Assembly (NCBI RefSeq): GCF_029760955.1
Contig: NZ_CP121682.1
Location: forward strand, 3,596,001-3,660,000
Origin: Streptomyces cathayae
GTDB lineage: Bacteria; Actinomycetota; Actinomycetes; Streptomycetales; Streptomycetaceae
DNA length: 64,000 bases
Reading direction: 5' to 3'
Position numbers and translations under genes: made by a program. The notes under the pieces were generated by a model. The model was given only the letters and a program-made list of their open reading frames with translations. It made no database searches and was not told the origin of the DNA. Every line of letters starts with the position of its first letter. Within the stretch, counting starts at the first letter, position 1. Positions 9,026 through 16,796 of the stretch are shown here, piece after piece.

Positions 9026-9897
9026 CGCGATGCCTCCTCTGCTCCCCGCGTGATCCGCAACACCCACCACAGCCCCAGACCCTCCAGAACCCCGCCGGCC
9101 ACGAGGCAGCCGAACCCCGACGCGGTGTGCAGCAGGATGTGCAGCGGGTCGGCCCCGAGGGCCACGCCGAGTCCGAGCCCCAGAGCCGGGAGCCCGGCGA
9201 GCATCACCGCGGTGGCACGGGCGCCGGCCAGCTGGGCGCGCAGATCGTCGCGCTGGTCCCGTTCGGCACGCAGCGCCGCTTCCAGCCGGTCGAGTCCGGC
9301 CGCGAGCCCCGCCCCCTGGTCGACGGCGACCCGCCAGCACGCGGCGAGCCCTCGAAGCCCCTCGGCGCCCGGCTGCCGCGCCGCCGCCGCGAGCCCGTCC
9401 GGGACGTCCCCGCCGAACCGCGCCGCCGCCAGCACCGCCGCCTGCGCTTCGCCGAGCCCGCCGGAATCACGCGCGGCCGGCGACAGCGCCTCACCCGGCT
9501 GCCGCCCGGCACGCACCTCACCGGCGAGCGCCCCGCACAGCGCGATCACCGCGTCGGCCCGGTTCTCGCGGGCCCGGCGCTCCCGAGCGGCCAGCCGAAC
9601 CCGCCGCAGCAACGGCACCCCGGCCACCCCGACGACGACCGGCACCACCGACGAACCCAGCAGCGCCAGCACCGCCCCGGCGGCCGGCGCCCACCATTCG
9701 GCGCGCAGCCGTCCACGGATCCGCCCCCACTCGCGGACCACCCGGGGCCACCCCGGCGGCCCGTTCCCGACGGCTCCCCCGCCGGCCAGCAGCAGTCGCG
9801 CCCGCCTGACTCCGGCCCGTCTGCCACCCAGCAGCCACGCGGCGCCCCCGAGGCACACCGTGGCCGCCCCGATCGACATCCCGGCAGTCCCGCTCAC
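9022..9897 (-). CDS. tadB: TadB-like inner-membrane platform protein (T2SS-F family)
   Basis: The protein has about 291 residues. Two N-terminal hydrophobic segments are followed by a T2SS-F domain (LCGALAGEVRAGRQPGEAL, then VDQGAGLAAGLDRLEAAL) and a C-terminal membrane pair. The GTG at VSGTAGMSI was chosen for the AGGGGAGCGAGG ribosome-binding site just before it. Earlier in-frame GTGs at 9942 and 9957 lie at or inside the end of tadA and would add only a charged tail, and an ATG six codons later is also possible. It partners TadC. Confidence 0.88.
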   Translation of the reverse strand: MSGTAGMSIGAATVCLGGAAWLLGGRRAGVRRARLLLAGGGAVGNGPPGWPRVVREWGRIRGRLRAEWWAPAAGAVLALLGSSVVPVVVGVAGVPLLRRVRLAARERRARENRADAVIALCGALAGEVRAGRQPGEALSPAARDSGGLGEAQAAVLAAARFGGDVPDGLAAAARQPGAEGLRGLAACWRVAVDQGAGLAAGLDRLEAALRAERDQRDDLRAQLAGARATAVMLAGLPALGLGLGVALGADPLHILLHTASGFGCLVAGGVLEGLGLWWVLRITRGAEEASR

Positions 9898-9946
9898 CCT
9901 CGCTCCCCTCTCCCGCTCGACCGCGCCCTCGACCGCACCCACTCGC

Positions 9947-11284
9947 TCACCGTCCACCGCCCCCGCCCCCCTGCCGGAGCAGCTCCCGCAGCCGCTCCCA
10001 CCCCGGCTCGTGGGCGAAGGCGTCCGGACCCCACCGCAGCGCGGGCACCGTCCGCACCAGCCCCGACGGGTCCCGTTCCAGCACGTGCACCTCCGCGATC
10101 CGCCGCCGGCCGCCCCGCTCACGTACGAGGTGCAGCACCACGGACAGGGCGGCCGCCAGTTGGCTGTGCAGCGCGAACCGGTCGAGCCCGGCAGCCGTGC
10201 CGAGCGCTTCCAGCCGGGCGGGTACGTCCGCGGCGGCATTGGCGTGGACGGTCCCCGAGCCTTCGTGTCCCGTGTTGAGGGCGGCCAGGAGGTGGACCAC
10301 CTCGGGGCCGCGCACCTCGCCCACGACCAGCCGGTCCGGCCGCATCCGCAGTGCCTGGCGCACCAGGTCCTCGAGCGTGACGAGTCCGGCGCCCTCCTGG
10401 TTCGCGGGCCTGCTCTCCAGGCGTACGACGTGTGGATGGTCGGGCCGCAGTTCGGCCGAGTCCTCGGCGAGGACGATCCGCTCGTCCGGTCCGACCAGTC
10501 CCAGCAGAGCGCTGAGCAGGGTCGTCTTCCCGGTTCCGGTGCCGCCGCTGACCAGGAAGGACAGTCGCGCGTCGAGCAGTGCGCGCAGGATCCGGTCGCC
10601 GCCCGGTGGCACCGTTCCCGCCGCCGTGAGTTCGTCCAGGGTGAAGGCGCGGGGCCGTACGACCCGCAGGGACAGGCAGGTGCAGCCGACGGCCACCGGG
10701 GGGAGCACCGCGTGGAGCCGTGTCCCGTCGGGCAGCCGCGCGTCCACCCACGGCCGGGCGTCGTCCAGGCGCCGGCCGGCGACGGCGGCGAGCCGCTGGG
10801 CGAGCCGCCGTACGGCGGCCGCGTCCGGGAAGGAGACGCGGGTGAGTTCCAGTCCGCCGCCGCGGTCCACCCAGACCCGGTCCGGTGCCGACACCAGTAC
10901 GTCGGTCACCGACCGGTCGGTGAGGAGTGGATCCAGCGGGCCGCTGCCGATCAGCTCGGACCGCAGGTGTTCGGCGGCCCTCAGCACCTCGGCGTCGCCG
11001 AGGACCCGCCCCTGCTCCCGCAGCGCCTGCGCCACCCGCGCGGGCGTCGGCTCGGACCCGCTCTCCGCGAGCCACCGCCGCACCCCGTCGAGCATGTCCG
11101 GAGGCGCCTTCGGCCCGCCCACCGGCGTGCCGGAGGCCTCACCCCTCATCGGCGCCCCGACCCCGGCCACGCCCCGCAGGCCCGTCGGCGGCACACCGTG
11201 TGTCCCATCGGGCGCCGCGCTCTCCGGGCCGCCCGCCGGCGCGTGGCGCGGCCTCTCCGCCCTCCTGATGCCCCTGATATTCAT
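9947..11284 (-). CDS. tadA: TadA/CpaF-type secretion ATPase
   Basis: This 445-residue hexameric ATPase powers Flp pilus assembly. The N-terminal 70 residues are low-complexity, followed by the CpaF N-domain. Walker A is SGGTGTGKTT (residues 246-255), the Asp-box region is LAEDSAELRP, Walker B is VVGEVRG (321-326), and the His-box is TGHEGSGTVHAN (338-349). All catalytic motifs are present. The ATG overlaps the ssd stop (ATGA), and the reading frame upstream of it belongs to an antisense shadow. It corresponds to Rv3659c. Confidence 0.95.
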   Translation of the reverse strand: MNIRGIRRAERPRHAPAGGPESAAPDGTHGVPPTGLRGVAGVGAPMRGEASGTPVGGPKAPPDMLDGVRRWLAESGSEPTPARVAQALREQGRVLGDAEVLRAAEHLRSELIGSGPLDPLLTDRSVTDVLVSAPDRVWVDRGGGLELTRVSFPDAAAVRRLAQRLAAVAGRRLDDARPWVDARLPDGTRLHAVLPPVAVGCTCLSLRVVRPRAFTLDELTAAGTVPPGGDRILRALLDARLSFLVSGGTGTGKTTLLSALLGLVGPDERIVLAEDSAELRPDHPHVVRLESRPANQEGAGLVTLEDLVRQALRMRPDRLVVGEVRGPEVVHLLAALNTGHEGSGTVHANAAADVPARLEALGTAAGLDRFALHSQLAAALSVVLHLVRERGGRRRIAEVHVLERDPSGLVRTVPALRWGPDAFAHEPGWERLRELLRQGGGGGGR

Positions 11285-12387
11285 GCCGTCCTCGCCTCCA
11301 CCAGCGCCCGCTCCCAGAACTCCTTGCAGAAGCGGGCCAGCGGGCCCCGGCCGGACGCCGCAGGTGGTTGTCCCGATCCGGACGGACGCTGCAGGGCGGG
11401 CTCGACGGGCACGTCGCCGACGAGGGGCAGCCCGAGCAGCCGGGCGACCTCCCGGTCGTCGAGGCCGGGCATGTACGGGCCGCGCACCGCCACCCGCAGG
11501 TCGTGCAGGACCATGCCGACGGCGGAGGCGACCCGTCCGGCCGCCGCGACGGCGCGCAGCTCGGCGGGGACGACCAGGAGCCCGAGGTCGAGTTGCGCGA
11601 GGGCTTCGGCCACCCCGCTGTCGACGCGGCGGGGCAGGTCGACCACGACCGTGCCGCCTCCTCGCCGGGCCGCGGCGAGCACCGCCCGTACGGCCTGGGG
11701 CGGTACGGCGACGCAGTCGCCCCGGTCCCAGCTGAGCACCCGCAGCGAGTGCAGTTCGGGCAGCGACTCCTCCAGGGCTCCACCGCCGACCCGCCCCCGT
11801 GAGGCGGCGAACGCGGGCCAGCGCAGTCCTTCCGCCGTTTCGCCCCCGAGGACCACGTCGAGTCCGCCGCCCAGCGGATCCGCGTCCACCAGGAGGGTGC
11901 GCAGTCCCTCCCGCGCCGAGGTGACGGCGAGCGCGCACGCCAGGGTGGAGGCTCCGGCTCCGCCGCGGCCGCCGAGGACCCCGACGGTCAGGGCCGGCCG
12001 GCCGACGCCCTCGGCCACGTCGGCGATACGGTCGACCAGCCACTGCTCGCCGTCGGGCAGCATCAGCACATGGTCGGCGCCGATCTCCACGGCCCTGCGC
12101 CAGACCCCGGAGTCGTCCTGGTCGCGGCCGACCAGCACGACTCCTCGCCGACGCGCGGCACCGCGTACGCGCCGAGCGGCGTCGTCGCCGACGAGGACGA
12201 GCGGCGCGGCCTCCCAACTGCCTCTCGGTTCCGGAACTCCGTGGTGGACCTCCGGGGTGGCGCCGGCCGCGGCGCACAGACGCAGCAGATCGTCGAGAAG
12301 TCCGGAGTCCTCGGTGACGATCAGCGGCCCGCCCGGCCTGTCTCCTCCGGCGGCGGGTGGCGGATCGTGTGTGACGGTTCCTGCCAT
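11281..12387 (-). CDS. ssd: CpaE/MinD-like septum-site/Tad regulator (Ssd)
   Basis: This 368-residue protein has an N-terminal response-regulator-like receiver half (about residues 20-130) and a C-terminal MinD/ParA-like fold with LLVDADPLGGGLDVVLGG. The P-loop reads VLGGRGGAGAST: both lysines of the deviant Walker A motif are missing, so ATP hydrolysis is doubtful. The family (Ssd, Rv3660c; CpaE in Caulobacter) localises the Tad machinery or affects septation. It is the first gene of the tad operon, preceded by a clear GAAGGGGG ribosome-binding site. The intergenic region upstream should contain the operon promoter. Confidence 0.9.
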   Translation of the reverse strand: MAGTVTHDPPPAAGGDRPGGPLIVTEDSGLLDDLLRLCAAAGATPEVHHGVPEPRGSWEAAPLVLVGDDAARRVRGAARRRGVVLVGRDQDDSGVWRRAVEIGADHVLMLPDGEQWLVDRIADVAEGVGRPALTVGVLGGRGGAGASTLACALAVTSAREGLRTLLVDADPLGGGLDVVLGGETAEGLRWPAFAASRGRVGGGALEESLPELHSLRVLSWDRGDCVAVPPQAVRAVLAAARRGGGTVVVDLPRRVDSGVAEALAQLDLGLLVVPAELRAVAAAGRVASAVGMVLHDLRVAVRGPYMPGLDDREVARLLGLPLVGDVPVEPALQRPSGSGQPPAASGRGPLARFCKEFWERALVEARTA

Positions 12388-12977
12388 GGTCGTCCCCCTT
12401 CGCTGCATCTCGCGGCGCCCCTGCGGCCCCGCGATTCCCAAACGTGTGAAGAACCGGCAAGCGGTCTCCATATGAACGGCCGCCAGAAACCGGCCGTACG
12501 CGACTCGACAAAACAGAACCGGCGATGAACTCGCCGCGAGCGGGACGCGCTGGAATCACGGTGCAGCGATCCGGGAAATCGTGTGGATCTTGGTCGAAAA
12601 CTGTGGACGGGCCACCGGTTGTGAATATCGCCGTCACCCATACCGGCGAGCCCGGCACACACCCCGCGTGACCTCCGCAGAGCAATCCATTCACTACACA
12701 GAGTCAATAGGCGTGAGCATGTCAAACCCTGACTCGTCCCGGTCGACTGATCACGCCTCGGCCATGAAGAGAAGGAGAAAACCCACCCGGACATGCGACG
12801 ACCCCCGCCGGGGGGGAGAGCGGGGGTCGTCCCCACGGCCGACTCGGGGGGGGAGGAGCCGGACCGGGTTAGCACGGTCGCGAACGATCCGTGACTTCCA
12901 TGGTGTACCCGAGAGGCCTCTCAGGCAAACCCACGCGCCACATCTTACGCCGAATGGGCTGCGCCTATGCTCAAGGC
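12388..12977. other. Long divergent intergenic region between ssd and the HAD gene
   Basis: This 590-bp region has no supported gene. It is less GC-rich than its surroundings between about 12470 and 12780. It must carry the tad operon promoter (minus) and the HAD promoter (plus). A hairpin is present at 12797-12831. Several short frames exist on both strands, but none has a ribosome-binding site, codon bias or family match that I can support. Confidence 0.6.
12797..12831. terminator. 12-bp stem hairpin in the ssd/HAD gap
   Basis: A perfect 12-bp inverted repeat (12797-12808 with 12820-12831) surrounds a G-rich loop. It resembles Streptomyces terminators but does not follow any gene I recognise. 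It may end a short untranslated RNA or block read-through toward the HAD gene. Confidence 0.5.
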
Positions 12978-13799
12978 GTGGAAAACCACTCACTGCCCCG
13001 CACAGCCGCCTTCTTCGATCTGGACAAGACGGTCATCGCGAAGTCGAGCACGCTCACGTTCAGCAAGTCGTTCTACCAAGGCGGCCTGATCAACCGCAGG
13101 GCAGCCTTGCGCACCGCATACGCCCAGTTCGTCTTCCTGGCCGGCGGCGCGGACCACGACCAGATGGAACGGATGCGCAAGTACCTGTCCGCAATGTGCC
13201 GCGGCTGGAACGTCCAACAGGTCAAGGAGATCGTCGCAGAGACCCTGCACGACCTGATCGACCCGATCATCTACGACGAGGCCGCCACTCTCATCGAACA
13301 GCACCACACCGCCGGCCGCGACGTGGTGATCGTGTCCACCTCGGGCGCCGAGGTGGTCGAGCCGATCGGCGAGCTGCTCGGAGCGGACCGGGTCGTGGCC
13401 ACCCGCATGGTGGTGGGCGACGACGGATGCTTCACCGGGGAGGTGGAGTACTACGCGTACGGTCCGACCAAGGCCGAGGCGATCAGGGAACTGGCCGAAT
13501 CCGAGGGCTACGACCTCGCCCGCTGCTACGCCTACAGCGACTCGGCGACCGATCTGCCGATGCTGGAGTCCGTGGGCCATCCGCACGCCGTGAACCCGGA
13601 CCGGGCACTGCGCCGCGAAGCGGTCGCGCGCGAGTGGCCGGTCCTGGACTTCCACCGGCCGGTACGGCTCAAGCAGCGCCTGCCCACACTCTCCGTACCG
13701 CCTCGCCCGGCCCTCGTGGCGGCCGCCGCCATAGGCGCCGCCGCGGCCACCGCGGGTCTGGTCTGGTACGCGAGCCGACGCCGGTCGACGGTGGCCTGA
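12978..13799 (+). CDS. HAD-IB family phosphatase with C-terminal membrane anchor
   Basis: This 273-residue HAD hydrolase has motif I FFDLDKTVI (nucleophile Asp14, acid Asp16), motif II VIVSTSG, and motif IV YAYSDSATDLPML, all intact. The subfamily includes SerB-like phosphoserine phosphatases, but the substrate of this branch (Rv3661 counterpart) is not known. The last 40 residues contain one hydrophobic helix followed by RRR, so the enzyme is probably membrane-tethered with the catalytic domain inside. The GTG start was chosen because a TATGCT box lies only a few bases before it and no ribosome-binding site is seen, which suggests a leaderless transcript. It is divergent from the tad operon. 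Confidence 0.88.
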   Translation: MENHSLPRTAAFFDLDKTVIAKSSTLTFSKSFYQGGLINRRAALRTAYAQFVFLAGGADHDQMERMRKYLSAMCRGWNVQQVKEIVAETLHDLIDPIIYDEAATLIEQHHTAGRDVVIVSTSGAEVVEPIGELLGADRVVATRMVVGDDGCFTGEVEYYAYGPTKAEAIRELAESEGYDLARCYAYSDSATDLPMLESVGHPHAVNPDRALRREAVAREWPVLDFHRPVRLKQRLPTLSVPPRPALVAAAAIGAAAATAGLVWYASRRRSTVA

Positions 13800-14177
13800 C
13801 CGGCCACCCCGCACGACGCGCCGACAGGCCGGATTCCCCTTCGCCGGACGGGCGTCCGATTGACGCGTATTTGAACCTAAAAGTAAAGAAGCGGACCCAG
13901 CACTTCCGCTTGCTTCGAACCTGGAGTACAAAGGACTCAACGGCCCGCGAGACCAAGGACATCCGAGAGGATCCCCTTCAGAACGCATTTGGCCCCACGG
14001 ACCGAGCATGGCCACAGGGCACCCACGCGACGTCGACCCGTCGATTACGGGCCAGCCGCACCAGGGACGGGCAAAGTTCCCGACCTGATGGGCATATATC
14101 GAGGACGCTTGGTAACCAGGTGGGCATGCCAGCGGCGGTACGAGTTCTCGTACCGCCGCATCTCTGCGCGACCGCGC
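13800..14177. other. Intergenic region with low-GC stretch
   Basis: These 378 bp lie between two convergent genes and contain no supported coding sequence. The segment from 13855 to 13930 is notably AT-rich for this genome and includes a TTGACG box at 13860. A strong hairpin lies at its far end. Confidence 0.55.
14132..14159. terminator. Bidirectional 13-bp stem terminator
   Basis: A perfect 13-bp inverted repeat (14132-14144 with 14147-14159) with a TT loop. It lies 18 bp past the stop of the minus-strand Fic-like gene and could also stop transcription coming from the HAD side. Confidence 0.75.
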
Positions 14178-15041
14178 CTACGCCGCCCCGCGCTGTAGCG
14201 CCTCACACACCGCCGTGGACTCACGCGCCCCCAGTTCGACCGCGCGTCCGCAGTGGGCGATCCAGGAGGCCACGCCCTCGGGGGTGCCCGAGACATAACC
14301 CGCCAGAGCGGCCAGATAGGCATCCCGTCCCAGTTCGGCATGGCCGACCTCGGCCGGGCAGACCGACTTCGGGTCCAGCCCGCTGCCGACCAGCACGATG
14401 CGTTCGGCCGTACGCGCGAGAAGGCCGTTGTGAGAGGTGAAGGGGCGCAGTGCGAGCAGTTCACCGTGCACGACGGCGGCCGTCACCAGCGCCGGGGCGG
14501 AACTGCCCGCGATGACCAGTTCCGCCAGGCCCTCCAGCCGGCCGTGCGCCTCCGCCGCGGCGGGCAGCGGAAGCCCGATCAAGGGCTCGTCGACCGACTC
14601 GCCCTCCTTCCGCGGCCGCCCGACCTGGTCGGCCTGGTCGGCCGCCGCGACCAGATGCAGCCGGGCGAGCACCCGCAGCGGCGACTGGCGCCAGATGGAC
14701 AGCAGTTGCCCCGCCTCGGCCGACAGCCGCAGGGCCGCTCCCATCGTGCGCGCCTCGTCGCCGCTGCCGAAGTCGCTGCGCCGGCGCACCTCCTCCAGGG
14801 CCCAGTCCGCCCCGGACAGCGCCGCCGAGCCGCGGGCGCCGCGCAGGGCCGCCTCAGAGGTGATCTCGTTGCTGCGCCGTCGCATGACCCGGTGCTTGTA
14901 GACCCGGTCCACGGCCTTGCGGACGGATTCCACGGAGTCGGACACACCGGGCAGCGAGCCCAGGGCCGCGAGGGGGTCCCCGCTGCTCGAACTCTTCCGA
15001 GAGCCCGGGGGAGGATCGGCGGTCGCGCCTGTCGTACTCAT
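14178..15041 (-). CDS. Fic-like fold protein with degenerate catalytic motif
   Basis: This 287-residue soluble protein has a disordered N-terminus of about 30 residues and a helical body. Residues 199-210 read RPFTSHNGLLAR, in the place and context of the Fic motif HPFx(D/E)GNGRxxR. The catalytic His is Arg and the GNGR phosphate loop is HNGL, so AMP transfer is unlikely. The fold may have been kept for binding or structural work; such genes are often annotated vaguely as Fic-family or oxidoreductase in Streptomyces. The start ATG sits in the centre of a 20-bp palindrome. It is transcribed alone. Confidence 0.7.
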   Translation of the reverse strand: MSTTGATADPPPGSRKSSSSGDPLAALGSLPGVSDSVESVRKAVDRVYKHRVMRRRSNEITSEAALRGARGSAALSGADWALEEVRRRSDFGSGDEARTMGAALRLSAEAGQLLSIWRQSPLRVLARLHLVAAADQADQVGRPRKEGESVDEPLIGLPLPAAAEAHGRLEGLAELVIAGSSAPALVTAAVVHGELLALRPFTSHNGLLARTAERIVLVGSGLDPKSVCPAEVGHAELGRDAYLAALAGYVSGTPEGVASWIAHCGRAVELGARESTAVCEALQRGAA

Positions 15042-15050
15042 GAGTACGAC
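15031..15050. promoter_or_regulatory. 20-bp perfect palindrome over the Fic-like gene start
   Basis: The sequence GTCGTACTCATGAGTACGAC is a perfect palindrome centred on the start codon of the Fic-like gene. It could be an operator for a dimeric repressor or, in RNA, a hairpin masking the start codon. No regulator is known for it. Confidence 0.5.
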
Positions 15051-15146
15051 ATTACGCACCCGGGGCGCCCGTCCTGCGCGGGAGTGGCCTTCCTCACGCC
15101 GTACCGCCCGCCGAAGCCGCGGCAAAGCCACAGCGAAGCCCGCCGC

Positions 15147-16412
15147 TCACCCCTTCGCCGCGGGCGCTCCGGGCACACCCCTGGGGGCCGGGGCGGGGGC
15201 GCCGGACAGGAAGGACTTCCAACCCTGCTTCGGGGCCTCGCCCACGGTCAGGGTGCGCAGTTTCGCCAGGGACTTCGGGTCCTGGACGTCCAGCCAGTCC
15301 ACGAGCTGCCGGAAGGAGACACAGCGCACGTCCGGCTTGGTGCACACCTCCTCGACGACCTCCTCGACGGCCCGCATGTAGGTGCCTCCGTTCCAGGACT
15401 CGAAGTGGTTGCCGATGATCAGAGGTGCCCGGTTGCCGTCGTAGGCCCGCCGGAAGCCCGCGAGCAGGCCGTCCCGCATCTCGTCACCCCACTGCGCGTG
15501 CTTGGCGGGGTCGCCCTGGGTTTCGGTGCCGGACTGGTTGACCATGAAGTTGTAGTCCATGGCGAGCTGCTCGAAGGAGCGCCCGGGGAACGGGACGAGT
15601 TGCAGCGGCAGATCCCACAGCCCTTGTTTCCTCTCCGGCCACACCTGGTTGTCGACACCACTGGTGTCGTAGCGGAAGCCCAGCTCTCTCGCCGCCTTCG
15701 TGAAGTTCTCCTGACCCTCCAGACAGGGGGTGCGGGCCCCGATGAGTTCCTTGTCGTAGTCGAAGGGGAGAGGGGCCTTGTTCTTCATGCCGGTGTGGGT
15801 CTTCCACTCCTTCACGAACGATTTGGCCTGGGCGATCTCGTCCTTCCACTCCGCCACCGACCACTCGCCGACCCCGCCGTCGGGACCGCAGAAGTGACCG
15901 TTGAAGTGGGTGCCGATCTCGTTGCCCTCGAGCCATGCCAGGCGCAGCTGCTCCACGGTGGCGGCGATGCCCTCGGCGTCGTTGAAGCCGATGTCGGACC
16001 GGCCCGGTGAGTGCTGCGGCGGGCGGTAGAGGTCACGCTTCCCCTCCGGGAGCATGTACACGCCGCTCAGGAAGTACGTCATGGTCGCGTCGTTCTCCTT
16101 GGCGACCTTGCGGAAGTGGGAGAAGAGCTTCTGGCTGTCCTCACCCGCACCGTCCCACGAGAAGACGACGAACTGCGGGGGCTTCTCGCCCGGCTCCAGC
16201 CGCTCGGGCTCGGGCAGGTGCGGCTGGGCCCCGGTGTACGCGGTGGAGCCGTCGCCGATCAGCCGGACCACGTTCTTCGGCGCCGGCGCCGCCTTTTTCT
16301 GGTCCTGGGATTCCTTGCCGAAACCGTCGGCGCCGGCCCCGCAGCCGGCGAGCGGGACGACACAGACCGCGGCGATCACGGCGCCCACGGCGATCCTTCG
16401 GGTGGCGGCCAT
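15147..16412 (-). CDS. Polysaccharide-deacetylase-like secreted lipoprotein
   Basis: This 421-residue lipoprotein has a lipobox ending in PLAGC (lipid-bearing Cys24). The mature domain starts with FVVFSWDGAGED, matching the first NodB-type metal/catalytic Asp motif. EIGTHFNGH supplies the two metal-binding histidines (H-x3-H). The remainder lacks the compact NodB length: the domain is expanded to over 300 residues with GNHFESWNGG near the end. It probably acts on a cell-envelope polymer outside the membrane, but the substrate cannot be named. The start was set at MAATRRIAV because it begins a normal signal peptide and follows a GCAGGTGGG ribosome-binding site. Confidence 0.82.
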   Translation of the reverse strand: MAATRRIAVGAVIAAVCVVPLAGCGAGADGFGKESQDQKKAAPAPKNVVRLIGDGSTAYTGAQPHLPEPERLEPGEKPPQFVVFSWDGAGEDSQKLFSHFRKVAKENDATMTYFLSGVYMLPEGKRDLYRPPQHSPGRSDIGFNDAEGIAATVEQLRLAWLEGNEIGTHFNGHFCGPDGGVGEWSVAEWKDEIAQAKSFVKEWKTHTGMKNKAPLPFDYDKELIGARTPCLEGQENFTKAARELGFRYDTSGVDNQVWPERKQGLWDLPLQLVPFPGRSFEQLAMDYNFMVNQSGTETQGDPAKHAQWGDEMRDGLLAGFRRAYDGNRAPLIIGNHFESWNGGTYMRAVEEVVEEVCTKPDVRCVSFRQLVDWLDVQDPKSLAKLRTLTVGEAPKQGWKSFLSGAPAPAPRGVPGAPAAKG

Positions 16413-16796
16413 GCCCGCCCACCTGCTTCCTTCTCTCGGGCCGGCCCCGTGGGCGGCGATGTCGGATGCCTGCCGGTCCACGCCGACAACGCCGCCAAAG
16501 TCGCATGGGACCGAGAAGGAATTAATACGACAAGCCGATGAAACGCCTAGTTCACCCGTGGGGAGTATCCGTTAGGTCATTTGCCCGAAAAGCAAAGACT
16601 CGTCCTTTACTCTGAATTACGATTCGTTTACTGATGGTTGGGGTTCTTGCCGCCGAGGTTCCTCGCCGCCGTTGACCGATCCCGCCGTTCTGACTCCGTG
16701 ACCCACGGCCGCGACCGCGACTGCGACCGCCCCGCCGCCGCCGAGCGAGTCACCCCCCACTTCCGCGACCGCCCAGCCCCGGAGGAGACGGGAAGC
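16413..16796. other. Divergent intergenic region
   Basis: This region holds promoters for the deacetylase-like gene (minus) and the SulP fusion (plus). The part from 16515 to 16640 is AT-richer than the flanks, including the run TTTACTCTGAATTACG, a plausible promoter location. No gene or strong repeat was seen. An upstream in-frame extension of the SulP frame is not supported because the ribosome-binding site lies at 16790. Confidence 0.5.

Noticed and set aside
8135..12475. Plus-strand open frame of 1446 codons across the tad genes
   Set aside because: Composed of Pro/Arg/Ser/Ala repeats antisense to seven conserved genes; no ribosome-binding site or domain.
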